A stretch of 50,595 nt of DNA, from positions 1 through 50,595 of the forward strand of contig NZ_FTNC01000019.1 in the NCBI RefSeq assembly GCF_900156285.1, read 5' to 3'. A program made the translations under genes and the position numbers. The notes under the pieces were generated by a model. The model made no database searches, had not been told where the DNA came from, and was given only the letters and a program-made list of their open reading frames with translations. Every line of letters begins with the position of its first letter. Within the stretch, counting starts at the first letter, position 1. Below are positions 6,861 through 15,995 of the stretch, one piece after another. Source of the stretch: Halanaerobium kushneri. GTDB lineage: Bacteria; Bacillota; Halanaerobiia; Halanaerobiales; Halanaerobiaceae.

Positions 6861-8816
6861 TTATAAACTAGCCTTTATTTTTTTTGCTATTTTTTCTGCT
6901 GTCAGGCCAAATTCTGCTGCTATTTGATCTCCATCAGCACTAAATCCAAAATCTTCAACTCCAAAAGCCAGTGCTTTTCCCTGCAGCACTCTGTACCAAC
7001 CGTTTGGATTACCTGCTTCTATAGCTGCACTTAATTTTACATTCTTAAACAGCTGCTCCAGATATTCCGGCTTATGATATAATTTTTCTTTTTCAGGAGC
7101 AGAAATTATTCTAACTTTATAATCCTTTTTTAGAATCTCTTTAACTTTTAGAGCAGTCTCAACTTCACTTCCAGCAGCCATGATAGCAATATCAGGATTA
7201 ATTTCATCAGATACTATAAAGGCTCCCTTATCAAATTCTTCATTATTAATTTCGTTATTATAGGCTTTTACAGCCTGTCTGGCCATAACCAGAGCAACTG
7301 GTCCACCTTTTTCGTTAGCCACAGATTTCCAGGCCAGTTTAACTTCAGCAGCTGTGGATGGTCTAATGACTCTCAAATTAGGAATCATTCTTAAAGACTC
7401 CAGCTGCTCTATAGGTTGATGAGTTGGACCATCCTGGCCAACATGGATTGAATCATGAGTAAATACATAAATAACCGGCAGCCCCATCATTGCTGCCATC
7501 CTGATTGAAGGCCGCATATAATCAGAAAAGGTTAAATAAGTTGCAATAACAGGTCTTAAACCCCCATGCAGCATTAAACCTCCTGCTGCTGCAGCCATTG
7601 CGTGTTCTCTAACCCCAAATTTGATATTTCTGCCAGCAAAATTTCCTCTTTTAATATCAGCATACTGATCCAGATTTATTCTTGTTGAGGCAGAAAGATC
7701 TGCGGTTCCACCAATTAAATAAGGTAGTTTTTCCGCCAGTTTCTGATAATATTCACCTGCATAATTTCTAATTGCTTTAATTTCATTTAAATCATTTTTT
7801 AAATCATCGAAATTAATATCCACTTTAAGTTCAATTCCAGATTTAAATTCCTGATAATCTCTGTCAAATTTAATCGCATAATCGCTTTTTATTTCCTGCC
7901 ATTCAGCAAATCGACTTTTGCAATCAGAAAGATGTGCTTTAAAATAATCATAAACTGCTGTCGGAACTTCAAACTCTTCTGTAGGTAGACCGGCTTTTTT
8001 CTTCATTTTAATTATTTCTTCTTTTCCCAGAGGAGAAGCATGGGCTGAGCTGTCACCTTCTTTGGCTGCTATTCCTTTTGCAATTACTGTATCTGCAATT
8101 ATTATAGTTGGCCGCTGCTTCTCTTCTTTAGCCTTCTTAAAAGCTGACTCTAAATCGGAAAAACTGCTGCCGTCTATAGCCGAAATCACCTGCCAGTTAG
8201 CAGAAGAAAACCTTTTTTTAATATCGTCTATAAAAGTTATGTCGGTTGGACCATCAATTGAAACCTGATTATGATCATAGATGACTATCAGTTTATCAAG
8301 CTCCAGACTTCCAGCCAGAGAAGCAGCTTCATAACTAATGCCTTCCATTAAATCACCATCACCGGCAACAACATAAGTATAATGGTCAACTAAATTGTAA
8401 TTTTTTTTATTATATTTTTTGGCTAAAATTTCTTCAGCCAGTGCCATTCCTACTGCATGAGCAAACCCCTGGCCCAGAGGACCAGTTGTCATTTCAACTC
8501 CAGGTGTAACTTTATATTCCGGATGTCCGGGAGTTTTAGATTGAAACCTCCTATACTGCTTTAGATCTTCAAGACTGAGATCATAACCGGCAAGATGAAG
8601 CAGTGAATAAAGCCAGATAGATCCATGTCCGGCAGATAAAACCAGCCGATCTCTATTGAACCAATCTGGAGCTTCTGGATTATATTTGATCTCTTTTGCA
8701 AATAAATAAGCACCAATTTCTGCACAGCCCAGCGGCATCCCGGCATGACCTGAGCCCGCAGATTCAACCGCATCAGCCGAAAGTGCCCGGACTGTATCAG
8801 CAATTTTCTGTAGCAT
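6861..8816 (-). CDS. tkt: Transketolase (complete, paralogue 2)
   Basis: A 651-residue cytoplasmic thiamine-diphosphate enzyme that moves two-carbon units between ketose and aldose phosphates. Visible motifs are SGHAGMPLG at 22-30 (Ala where most relatives have Pro), SAGHGS at 61-66, TTGPLGQGF, the ThDP motif GDGDLMEG at 152-159 with DHN following, and in the pyrimidine-binding domain FGVREHAMAAAAGG and THDSIHVGQDGPTHQP. ATG 8816 follows GGGAGTG. It is the last gene of the operon that begins with the ascorbate-type EIIA and lies 13 bases after an HPr gene. Its place there suggests that the imported sugar is funnelled to pentose phosphates. Confidence 0.96.
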   Translation of the reverse strand: MLQKIADTVRALSADAVESAGSGHAGMPLGCAEIGAYLFAKEIKYNPEAPDWFNRDRLVLSAGHGSIWLYSLLHLAGYDLSLEDLKQYRRFQSKTPGHPEYKVTPGVEMTTGPLGQGFAHAVGMALAEEILAKKYNKKNYNLVDHYTYVVAGDGDLMEGISYEAASLAGSLELDKLIVIYDHNQVSIDGPTDITFIDDIKKRFSSANWQVISAIDGSSFSDLESAFKKAKEEKQRPTIIIADTVIAKGIAAKEGDSSAHASPLGKEEIIKMKKKAGLPTEEFEVPTAVYDYFKAHLSDCKSRFAEWQEIKSDYAIKFDRDYQEFKSGIELKVDINFDDLKNDLNEIKAIRNYAGEYYQKLAEKLPYLIGGTADLSASTRINLDQYADIKRGNFAGRNIKFGVREHAMAAAAGGLMLHGGLRPVIATYLTFSDYMRPSIRMAAMMGLPVIYVFTHDSIHVGQDGPTHQPIEQLESLRMIPNLRVIRPSTAAEVKLAWKSVANEKGGPVALVMARQAVKAYNNEINNEEFDKGAFIVSDEINPDIAIMAAGSEVETALKVKEILKKDYKVRIISAPEKEKLYHKPEYLEQLFKNVKLSAAIEAGNPNGWYRVLQGKALAFGVEDFGFSADGDQIAAEFGLTAEKIAKKIKASL

Positions 8817-8829
8817 TTATTTCACTCCC

Positions 8830-9099
8830 TTATTCTTCGGCCATTTGTTCGTGCAGAAAGTTAATCAGTTCTTCCAGCGCTGTTTCAGCATCTTCACCTT
8901 CACATTTTATTTTTATTTGATTGCCCTGACTTACTCCCAGACTCAAGACCCCCATAATACTCTTGGCATTAACTTCTTTTTCTCCATAAACAATTTTCAC
9001 ATCCGATTTAAATGTACCTGCTTTCTGAACAAATTTGGAAGCAGGTCTTGCATGCAGACCAGTTGCGTTAGTAATTTCAACATTTCTTTCTGCTTTCAT
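8830..9099 (-). CDS. ptsH: Phosphocarrier protein HPr (paralogue 2)
   Basis: An 89-residue HPr with phospho-His16 in TGLHARPAS and regulatory Ser47 in AKSIMGVLSLG, both intact. It carries phosphate from enzyme I to EIIA. ATG 9099 has GGAGTGTTA ahead of it. The gene lies between the PRD regulator and transketolase inside the ascorbate-type PTS operon, so it is probably made together with that transporter; the other HPr is near the mannitol-type operon. The 39 bases at 8948-8986 are identical to 1817-1855 in the other HPr gene, which points to recent duplication or gene conversion around the Ser47 loop. Confidence 0.95.
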   Translation of the reverse strand: MKAERNVEITNATGLHARPASKFVQKAGTFKSDVKIVYGEKEVNAKSIMGVLSLGVSQGNQIKIKCEGEDAETALEELINFLHEQMAEE

Positions 9100-9195
9100 A
9101 TTAACACTCCTTCTACTTTGTAATACTATTAATTTTATGGTCTTACAAATAAATAATATTTGCTATCATTAATCAATAAGTTTATCAATCACTTG

Positions 9196-11418
9196 TTATC
9201 TGGCAAAATCTTTTTCAAGCAGCTCATAAACTTCTGCTTCTGACTTAGCCGCTGTTATCCTGTTTCTTAATTCTTGGTTGTTTGCAAATTCCATAATATC
9301 CGTCAGTGCTGGCATATGACCTTTTTTATCAATAGGTGCCAGCACAAAAACAAATTTTATTGGATCAAATTGATGACCAAGTTTAATTCCATTTTTAATC
9401 ACCAGCAGACTAATTGCTGGCTGCCTGACACCATCTTCAATCCCTGCATGAGCAAGACAGATCTCCGGTGCAATTGCAATATATGGACCTTTATCCTCAA
9501 CAATTTCGATCATTCTTTTAACATATCTGGCTTCAATAAAACCTTTATCCAAAAGCAGCTGGCCGGCTTTTTTTATCGCCTCTTTCCAGTCAATTGCCTG
9601 ATCTATAATTTTAATTTGATCTCTTTTTAACAATTTTAGGAGATCATGTTTCTGGTTTTCAATTTGATAATTAACTGCTTTCCGATTTTTTTCTGCAGCA
9701 AAATAATTTTTTATTTTCTCTAAAGCTGCAGGAATCTGATTCTGATTCAGAAATGGGCGCAGTAAATCAATTATTTCTTCAGGTTTTAGATTATAATTTT
9801 TTGCCAGCAGAGACTTATAATCATTAGAGAATCTATCCTGACTTGCTTCTAGTTTGTCTTCAGTAAAAATGCCATATTCCATTTTTCTCTGCTGGAGATA
9901 GGATTTAATTTTATCAATATCATTTTCTTCCAGAAAAGGATTGACCTCAATTACATCCTTGGCCTCCAGACTTAAAGGAATAGTAGAGATCACAAAATCT
10001 ATTTCTTTCAGGATATCGCTATTCTCTAAATCAAGACTTGAGAGACTTTCAATTATTTCAATTGCCTTAAACTCATTTTTTAGACGAACCTCTAAAAGAT
10101 TGGTAGTTCCTACCCCACTTGAGCAGACAATTGCAACCTTTGCTTTTTTCTTTTCCTGATAGTTTATTCTCTCCAGGGCCGCCCCAAAGTGAATGGTAAG
10201 ATAACCGACTTCATCTTCACTAATTTCTACATAAAACTCACTCTGAATTAACCTTGCTGCCAGTCTTGAGGCCTGAAACACCTCTTTATATTTTTCTTTA
10301 ATATCTTCTAGAAGAGGATTCTGGATTGGCAGATCAAAAATAATACGATTTACAATCGCCTGCAGATGAACAAGCAGTCCTGAATATAACTTCTGATCCC
10401 CAGCCAGACTGGTAGAAAAATATTTTTCTACAACTCTAATCATTTCTTTGACCAGATATTTAAGCTCACTTTCTTTTAGTTCAGTGTTAATTTTTCCTTC
10501 TCGCATTTTTGCTCCCAGAAGATGAATTGTTATAAATCCGATCTCATCTTCAGGAATTTCTACTGGAAATTTGCCTTCCAGTAAATTTGCTATTTTTGCA
10601 GCAATTTCAAATTCCTTTTTCTTTTTTATAATTTGTAATCTTTCAGCACCAATTTTAATATCCTGTTCTGCCAGAAGTCTTGAGATTGCAAAAGCTATGT
10701 GAACAATCAGCCCGGTAAAAGCACTATCAGTAAAGCGGATGCCAAGATCATTTTCTGCTACTTTTACAACAGCTTCGATTTCCCCCAAATTTAGCTCACC
10801 TAAAAGATTTTTTATTTCTTCATTATAACCGTGCTCCAGGCGACTTTTAAAATTCACCTTTTTATTACTTTTATTTAAAAGCTCAATCATATTACCTGTT
10901 TCATAACTTTCATTAAGCAGACTTTTCATGGCATGCCTGATATCAATTTCCGCTCCTTCAATTTGGACTCCATAATTTCTGCGTCTGATCAAAGCCAGAC
11001 CTCTTTTAGTCAGCCATTCTTCCACCTGATCTAAATCTTTGCTAACTGTTGCAGAACTAACATCTAAAAGATCTGCCAGCTCAAAAATTAAGATTGGTTC
11101 CTTTTTCTGAAAAAGTCTGTATAAAATTAAATATTTTCTCATCTTAGCCGAACGAAAATGACGGCTATTATAAAATTCATTGAATTCTGCAAAAACTTTA
11201 AACTGTTCTTCCGCTTCGCCCTCTAAGAGTACACCAAAATTAGGTTTTTTAATCAGCTTTAACTCGTATTTTTGAATCAAGTCTTCAATCTCATTCAGGT
11301 CATAGCGAATTGTTCTACTGCTTACATCCAGAATTTCAGAAAGAACCTGTATAGATACAGGCTCTTTCTGATCAACCAGATATTTATATAACTCAAATAA
11401 CCTTGTACTCTTTTTCAT
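9196..11418 (-). CDS. PRD-containing transcriptional activator (MtlR/BglG type) with EIIB and EIIA domains
   Basis: A 740-residue PTS-controlled regulator. Domain order is an N-terminal winged helix (SIQVLSEILDVSSRTIRYDL), a second helix-turn-helix (FELADLLDVSSATVSKDLDQ), two PRD domains (about 190-410, with IVHIAFAISRL, FITIHLLGAKM, LLVHLQAIVNR and YLTIHFGAALER carrying the phosphorylatable histidines), an EIIB-like domain (VAIVCSSGVGTTNLL, about 420-510) and a C-terminal EIIA domain with a likely phospho-His in EICLAHAGIEDG (about 590-740). The DNA-binding N terminus makes it an activator rather than an RNA-binding antiterminator. It starts one base after ulaA's stop, so it is translationally coupled and likely controls its own operon. 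Confidence 0.92.
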   Translation of the reverse strand: MKKSTRLFELYKYLVDQKEPVSIQVLSEILDVSSRTIRYDLNEIEDLIQKYELKLIKKPNFGVLLEGEAEEQFKVFAEFNEFYNSRHFRSAKMRKYLILYRLFQKKEPILIFELADLLDVSSATVSKDLDQVEEWLTKRGLALIRRRNYGVQIEGAEIDIRHAMKSLLNESYETGNMIELLNKSNKKVNFKSRLEHGYNEEIKNLLGELNLGEIEAVVKVAENDLGIRFTDSAFTGLIVHIAFAISRLLAEQDIKIGAERLQIIKKKKEFEIAAKIANLLEGKFPVEIPEDEIGFITIHLLGAKMREGKINTELKESELKYLVKEMIRVVEKYFSTSLAGDQKLYSGLLVHLQAIVNRIIFDLPIQNPLLEDIKEKYKEVFQASRLAARLIQSEFYVEISEDEVGYLTIHFGAALERINYQEKKKAKVAIVCSSGVGTTNLLEVRLKNEFKAIEIIESLSSLDLENSDILKEIDFVISTIPLSLEAKDVIEVNPFLEENDIDKIKSYLQQRKMEYGIFTEDKLEASQDRFSNDYKSLLAKNYNLKPEEIIDLLRPFLNQNQIPAALEKIKNYFAAEKNRKAVNYQIENQKHDLLKLLKRDQIKIIDQAIDWKEAIKKAGQLLLDKGFIEARYVKRMIEIVEDKGPYIAIAPEICLAHAGIEDGVRQPAISLLVIKNGIKLGHQFDPIKFVFVLAPIDKKGHMPALTDIMEFANNQELRNRITAAKSEAEVYELLEKDFAR

Positions 11419-11419
11419 T

Positions 11420-12697
11420 TTAAGCGAACAGCTTCGCTATATAACCAATTATTATACCAACTACTCCGAAATCTGCATCACCAAAGGTTGTATTTGCAAA
11501 ACCCAGTGATCCAAGAACTGGTAGCAAGAGAGCTGGTAAGAATGAGATTAAGATACCATTAACAAAAGCCCCCAGCATTGCTCCTTTTTTACCACCTGTG
11601 GCATTACCAAATACTCCGGCGGTTGCTCCAGTAAAGAAGTGGGGAACCATACCAGGAATAATTAAGGCAAGCCCTATTGGACCAAGTAAGAACATGCTGA
11701 TAAGCCCACCTAAAAAGCTGAATAAAAAACCAATAATTACTGCATTTGGTGCATAGGTAAAGGTAATCGGGCAGTCCAGTGCAGGTTTTGCATCTGGAAC
11801 TAACTTTTCGCCAATACCCTGGAAGGCCGGAACAATCTCACCAATAATCATTCGTACACCAGTTAGGATAATGTGTACACCTGCAGAAAAAGTAATACCC
11901 TGCATCAGTGAGAACATAAATATACTCTGACCATTTGAATATTGAGAGTAAATGTCACGGCCAGCAATTAAGGAAACTATAAAGAAAATAATTATCATAG
12001 TCAGCATTGTAGAAAGAACTGATTCTTTTAAGAAGCTTAAAGTTTTAGGAACTTCAATATCTTCAGTACTATCTTCCGGATCTCCAACTAAGTTACCAAC
12101 CAGACCGGCTGCAACATAACCTGTGGTTCCAAAGTGTCCAAGTGCGACATCAGTACCTCCAGTTATTTTTTTCATAAATGGTTCTGCCAGAGCCGGGAAG
12201 AGAACCATTACAAATCCTAAAATCACAGCTCCAGCAACTATTAATGGTACTCCTGTTAAACCTGCAGTACTTAAAACAGCTGATAATAAAGCTGCCATAA
12301 AGAAAATATGATGACCGGTCAAAAACACATATTTTAATGGAGTAAATCTGGCAAAAAGAAGATTGGCTATAAAACCAAATGCCATTATTAAAGCTGTTTG
12401 AGTACCAAGCGTCTGCTGTGCAAGAGCAACTATTGCCTCATTGGTTGGAATTACTCCCTGAATATTAAATGCATCCTGGATCATTGGTCCTAAATTATTT
12501 AGACTTCCGATTAAAACATTGGCACCTGCACCCAGAATTACAAATCCTAAAATACTCTTTAAGGTTCCTGACATTATTTTAGAAAATGGTTTTTTTAGCA
12601 ATATTAGTCCTAAAAATGCCATTAAACCAACTAAAGTTGCAGGTTGATTTAAAACCTCGTAAACTAAAAAATTAACAAAAGACATTAAAAAATCCAT
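11420..12697 (-). CDS. ulaA: PTS ascorbate-type EIIC permease
   Basis: A membrane component of 425 residues with about ten hydrophobic segments, of the UlaA/SgaT type. Typical features are the N-terminal LVYEVLNQPATLVGLMAFLGL, the SILGFVILGAGANVLIGSL loop, and the GHFGTTGYVAAG and GMVPHFFTGATAGVFGNATGGKKGA stretches. Ribosome-binding site AAGGAGGGG precedes ATG 12697. It works with the EIIB at 12713 and EIIA at 13054. Members of this family carry ascorbate and also other substrates, and no lactonase or decarboxylase of the ula pathway is in the operon, so the substrate is open; the transketolase at the operon end hints at a pentose, pentitol or sugar acid. Confidence 0.9.
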   Translation of the reverse strand: MDFLMSFVNFLVYEVLNQPATLVGLMAFLGLILLKKPFSKIMSGTLKSILGFVILGAGANVLIGSLNNLGPMIQDAFNIQGVIPTNEAIVALAQQTLGTQTALIMAFGFIANLLFARFTPLKYVFLTGHHIFFMAALLSAVLSTAGLTGVPLIVAGAVILGFVMVLFPALAEPFMKKITGGTDVALGHFGTTGYVAAGLVGNLVGDPEDSTEDIEVPKTLSFLKESVLSTMLTMIIIFFIVSLIAGRDIYSQYSNGQSIFMFSLMQGITFSAGVHIILTGVRMIIGEIVPAFQGIGEKLVPDAKPALDCPITFTYAPNAVIIGFLFSFLGGLISMFLLGPIGLALIIPGMVPHFFTGATAGVFGNATGGKKGAMLGAFVNGILISFLPALLLPVLGSLGFANTTFGDADFGVVGIIIGYIAKLFA

Positions 12698-12712
12698 ACA
12701 CTATTCCCCTCC

Positions 12713-12982
12713 TTAAAGTTTTTTATAAGCAGCTAATACTTTTTCTCTAATCTCGTTTTTATCTGTCATATTTTTGACACTGATTACTTCTGCTGGATGT
12801 TCAATTTTTTCTCCAATTTCTTCACTGGCAAAAATATAGTCTGCCTGTTCCCCCTGAATTGAAGATAAATCCTTAACCTCGACTGACCCTTCAATACCTT
12901 CCTGTTCCATAATTTTTTCTATATTCATTTTTAAAACAAGACTGCTACCCAAACCCATTCCACATACTGCTAAAACTCTCAT
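12713..12982 (-). CDS. ulaB: PTS ascorbate-type EIIB
   Basis: An 89-residue cytoplasmic phosphotransfer protein. The phosphocysteine is Cys7 in VCGMGLGSSLVLKMN, the P-loop of the ascorbate/galactitol EIIB family, and the rest has the expected alternating strands and helices. ATG 12982 is preceded by GAGGAGAAAAG. It sits between the EIIA and EIIC genes with short spacers, as is usual in ula-type operons. Confidence 0.92.
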   Translation of the reverse strand: MRVLAVCGMGLGSSLVLKMNIEKIMEQEGIEGSVEVKDLSSIQGEQADYIFASEEIGEKIEHPAEVISVKNMTDKNEIREKVLAAYKKL

Positions 12983-13053
12983 GCTTTTCTCCTCCTATTT
13001 TCTTTTTGATTGTTTTATAAAATTTAAGAATTTTAAAATTATTTTAAATAAAA

Positions 13054-13509
13054 TTATTGCTGTGCCAGAATATCTTCAATATAGGTTAAGATTTCCTCCG
13101 CACTTCCCTTTTCAGCTATGTTATCAACTGCTGAATCTTCCATTAAAACTACGGATAGTTCTGAAATTGTTTTAACGTGTTTTTCATTATCCACTGTACC
13201 AAAAGCAAAAGCAATTTTTACAGGATCATTATTTTCATTCCCAAATTCAACTGGCTCTGCAAGTGTAATTAAACTGAGACAATTTTCTTTAACACCATCC
13301 TCCGGTCTGGCATGTAAAAGTGCAATCCCTTTTCCGATTACCACATAGGGGCCATTATCAATTATTGACTGTTTCATTGCTTCAATATATTTTTTTTCAA
13401 TTTGACCAGCTTCCAGTAATAGCTTTCCAGTTTCATCAACTACTTCTTTCCAGTCGGCTGCTTTTACATTTACTGCAATGTTTTTCTTTTTCAAAAGATC
13501 TAAAATCAA
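13054..13509 (-). CDS. ulaC: PTS ascorbate-type EIIA
   Basis: A 151-residue soluble EIIA that takes phosphate from HPr. The active His66 is in GIALLHARPEDGV, and GPYVVIGKG precedes it as in UlaC/MtlF-type domains. The start is TTG at 13509, supported by a strong AGGAGGTG six bases upstream; no ATG is available nearby. It is the first gene of a six-gene operon (EIIA, EIIB, EIIC, PRD regulator, HPr, transketolase) with a promoter at 13556-13585. Confidence 0.92.
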   Translation of the reverse strand: MILDLLKKKNIAVNVKAADWKEVVDETGKLLLEAGQIEKKYIEAMKQSIIDNGPYVVIGKGIALLHARPEDGVKENCLSLITLAEPVEFGNENNDPVKIAFAFGTVDNEKHVKTISELSVVLMEDSAVDNIAEKGSAEEILTYIEDILAQQ

Positions 13510-13555
13510 ATCTTTTCACCTCCTGATTTAATTCTTTTCTTTAACTTCTGTTTAT

Positions 13556-13585
13556 ATTATACTCCCAGGATCCCTGAGATGGCAA
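13556..13585 (-). promoter_or_regulatory. Promoter of the ascorbate-type PTS operon
   Basis: On the minus strand TTGCCA (13580-13585) and TATAAT (13556-13561) are 18 bases apart, 47 bases before the EIIA start. The spacer holds an imperfect palindrome centred on GGATCC that could bind a regulator. Confidence 0.7.
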
Positions 13586-13644
13586 GAGTTAATAAACTAG
13601 TTCTTTTTCTAACCATTGTGGCAAAGCACTTTATTTATTAAAAA

Positions 13645-13690
13645 AAAAGACACCCTGTTGCCGGATTTTAACCGAATTTAAGGTGTCTTT
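13645..13690 (-). terminator. Terminator after the SMP-30 gene
   Basis: Arms AAAGACACC (13646-13654) and GGTGTCTTT (13682-13690) flank a loop with a small inner hairpin. On the minus strand the stem is followed by a run of nine or so T. It separates the oxidoreductase operon from the PTS operon promoter. Confidence 0.85.
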
Positions 13691-13739
13691 AAATCTAATT
13701 ATTTAACTATTTAGTATTAAACTTTGAGATATTTTAGCT

Positions 13740-14642
13740 TTAATTTTTATTTTTTATTTTAAAACGATCAGCTCTTAAACCCTTTACTCCGGCCTGATGC
13801 TTAAAAATTCCACCCGCCAGCGGCTGCTCTCTCTTTTCCTGCTCGCTAAGTCCAACACTGGCTGTAGTGATATATAATTCATCTAAATTTCTACCGCCAA
13901 AACTGCAGGAAGTAACATTTGAGACCGGTAAATCAACTCTGTCTATTTTTTCTCCAGTTTCCGGATCCCACCTTGAAACTTGAGCTCCCCCAAAGTGAGC
14001 GATCCAGAGCTTACCCTGATTATCAATTGTCATTCCATCAGGCACTCCTTTTCCTTCAGCAACTTTAATTATTTCCCTTTTATTTGAAATTTCACCAGTC
14101 TCTAAATTATAATCAAAGGCAACAACTTTTTTGGTCGGAGAATCTATATAATACATTGTCCTATTATCCAGGCTCCAGGCCAGACCATTAGAAATTTTTA
14201 TGTCTTTAGCTTTCTCTTCTAAGGTTAAATTCTGATTCAAGCAGTATAAGGAGCCGATAGGTTTATCTTCTTCTAAATCCATCGTCCCTACCCAGAAGCG
14301 TCCATCTGGATCACATTTTCCATCATTAAATCTGGTCTCTTCAGTATTTGATTCTGGATTAACTAAAAACTGCTTTTCCAAAGTTTCCAAATCAATTATG
14401 TAAAGACCATCTTCCAGAGCTGTCAGCAATTCCCCTGGCTCAGTGGTAGGAATAAGAGCACCTATCATCTTATCCAGCTGAATAATTTTATTTTTAGCAG
14501 CTGCAGGATCATAGATATTTATTGTCATTTTTAAAATATCTATCCAGTATAATAATTGTTTTTTCTGATCCCAGAAAGGGCCCTCTGCAATTTGAGCTCC
14601 AGCATCTAAAACTAAATCAAGTTTATCAGTAATTTTTTTCAT
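13740..14642 (-). CDS. SMP-30/gluconolactonase family lactonase
   Basis: A six-bladed beta-propeller of 300 residues that in its family hydrolyses aldonolactones to sugar acids. The metal ligands appear as Glu20 in AEGPFWD, Asn in SNGLAWS and Asp in GVPDGMT; FNDGKCDPDGRFWVGTMD is the family's central signature. ATG 14642 is chosen over a GTG at 14651 because AAAGGTGAG stands before it. It is the last gene of a three-gene set with an Fe-type alcohol dehydrogenase and a 2-hydroxyacid dehydrogenase, which suggests oxidation of a sugar to a lactone or acid. No signal peptide is visible, so it is cytoplasmic. Confidence 0.9.
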   Translation of the reverse strand: MKKITDKLDLVLDAGAQIAEGPFWDQKKQLLYWIDILKMTINIYDPAAAKNKIIQLDKMIGALIPTTEPGELLTALEDGLYIIDLETLEKQFLVNPESNTEETRFNDGKCDPDGRFWVGTMDLEEDKPIGSLYCLNQNLTLEEKAKDIKISNGLAWSLDNRTMYYIDSPTKKVVAFDYNLETGEISNKREIIKVAEGKGVPDGMTIDNQGKLWIAHFGGAQVSRWDPETGEKIDRVDLPVSNVTSCSFGGRNLDELYITTASVGLSEQEKREQPLAGGIFKHQAGVKGLRADRFKIKNKN

Positions 14643-14657
14643 TAAACTCACCTTTTA

Positions 14658-15938
14658 TTATTCCATATTTTTGATTAAAGATAAATCACCAGTTTTCGCA
14701 GCTTCCAGTATTGGAGCCATATATTCATCTACCATTGAGGCATCAAGTGGGATCGGCATATTTTTTAATTTCATCTCCAGCTGGGGATCTTTAGCAGCTT
14801 TTAAAGCTCTTTCGATATGTCGATCAGTAAACCCATCTAATTCGGAAAGTTTTGTAGGAAAATTAATTTCTCTGGCAAAATTAATCATTCCCCGGGCCAC
14901 CGCTTCTCCTAGTTCTCGCCCCTCCAGGCCATCGATCTTTTCTTCTAGATAAGCATTTCTTGCAAAAATATCGCCGATCACCTGAAGCTGGTCTTCTATC
15001 GCTGGCGCAAAAAAGACTGTATAATAAATATTCATTATTCCACAGGCCCGACCATGACTGCTGACATCTACTAAAGAAAAACTTGTCAGATGGCCGCCAT
15101 TTGTACCACCAACCATAATCGAATAGGCACCTAAATCTGTGGCCAGCCCAAGTGCTTCCCTGGCTTTAGTATCTTTTAAGTCATTTATTAATTTTGGCGT
15201 ATTTTCAACTATTAATTCTACTGCAGTTGAAGCAATTTCTTTTTCTAAATCATAATTTTCCGGATCAATACCATAAAAGACTTCCAGACAGTGGGCCATT
15301 CCATCAAAGGCACCATCTAAAGTTACCTTTAAAGGCATAGTTTCACTTATTTGATAATCAAAAAAAGATTGATCTGGAATTATCGCCTGATCTACAATCA
15401 ACTTCTTCTGACCGCTGATTAAATCAGTTACATTAGAATATTTAGTCAGATGGGCACCGGAGCTGGAAGCAGTCTGCACAGCAATAGTTGGTATTAGATG
15501 ATTTTTGCTGTGTTTTAAGGCCTCAGTTACCATTCCGGTCCCAAAATAAGTATCGATCTCCGGACTGTAGTGTCCGAGGGAGGCCAGTATATTTGCAGCC
15601 TTAAGGGCATCAATTGTGCTGCCACCACCAACAACTATTATACTATCAGGCTCAAAAGTATGAATATATCCTGCCAGCCGATAAACATCCTCTCGAGGTG
15701 CATTTGGATCTGCTCCGCGAAAAACTCTATTTCCTGCCAGCTTTAATTTATTCTGTTTAAGTGATTTTTTAATTGGCCTTACCGCTGAATCAAGATAAGT
15801 ATCGTTGGAAATTAATAACACACTTTTACCATAATCTTCAGCATAATCACCAATTTCATTTAGAATGCCTATTCCTAAAGCATAATCATCTCCTCTAAAT
15901 TCAGATAATAATTTTCTGGCTTTATCTTTTAAACTCAT
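14658..15938 (-). CDS. Iron-containing alcohol dehydrogenase
   Basis: A 426-residue NAD(P)-dependent dehydrogenase of the type III (Fe-ADH) family. VVGGGSTIDALKAA near residues 100-113 binds the nucleotide. The metal site is formed by Asp and His in DGAFDGMAHCLE, His in GGTNGGHLTSF and His in SSHGRACGI. ATG 15938 has GAGGTGATGA upstream. The substrate is not evident; relatives act on butanol, lactaldehyde, hydroxybutyrate and glycerol. Between a lactonase and a hydroxyacid dehydrogenase it may reduce or oxidise a sugar-acid-derived aldehyde or ketone. Confidence 0.88.
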   Translation of the reverse strand: MSLKDKARKLLSEFRGDDYALGIGILNEIGDYAEDYGKSVLLISNDTYLDSAVRPIKKSLKQNKLKLAGNRVFRGADPNAPREDVYRLAGYIHTFEPDSIIVVGGGSTIDALKAANILASLGHYSPEIDTYFGTGMVTEALKHSKNHLIPTIAVQTASSSGAHLTKYSNVTDLISGQKKLIVDQAIIPDQSFFDYQISETMPLKVTLDGAFDGMAHCLEVFYGIDPENYDLEKEIASTAVELIVENTPKLINDLKDTKAREALGLATDLGAYSIMVGGTNGGHLTSFSLVDVSSHGRACGIMNIYYTVFFAPAIEDQLQVIGDIFARNAYLEEKIDGLEGRELGEAVARGMINFAREINFPTKLSELDGFTDRHIERALKAAKDPQLEMKLKNMPIPLDASMVDEYMAPILEAAKTGDLSLIKNME

Positions 15939-15995
15939 AAATTATCATCACCTCTTTAAAAATTATTTTTATCAATTTTAGCTGACTTAGTTTTT

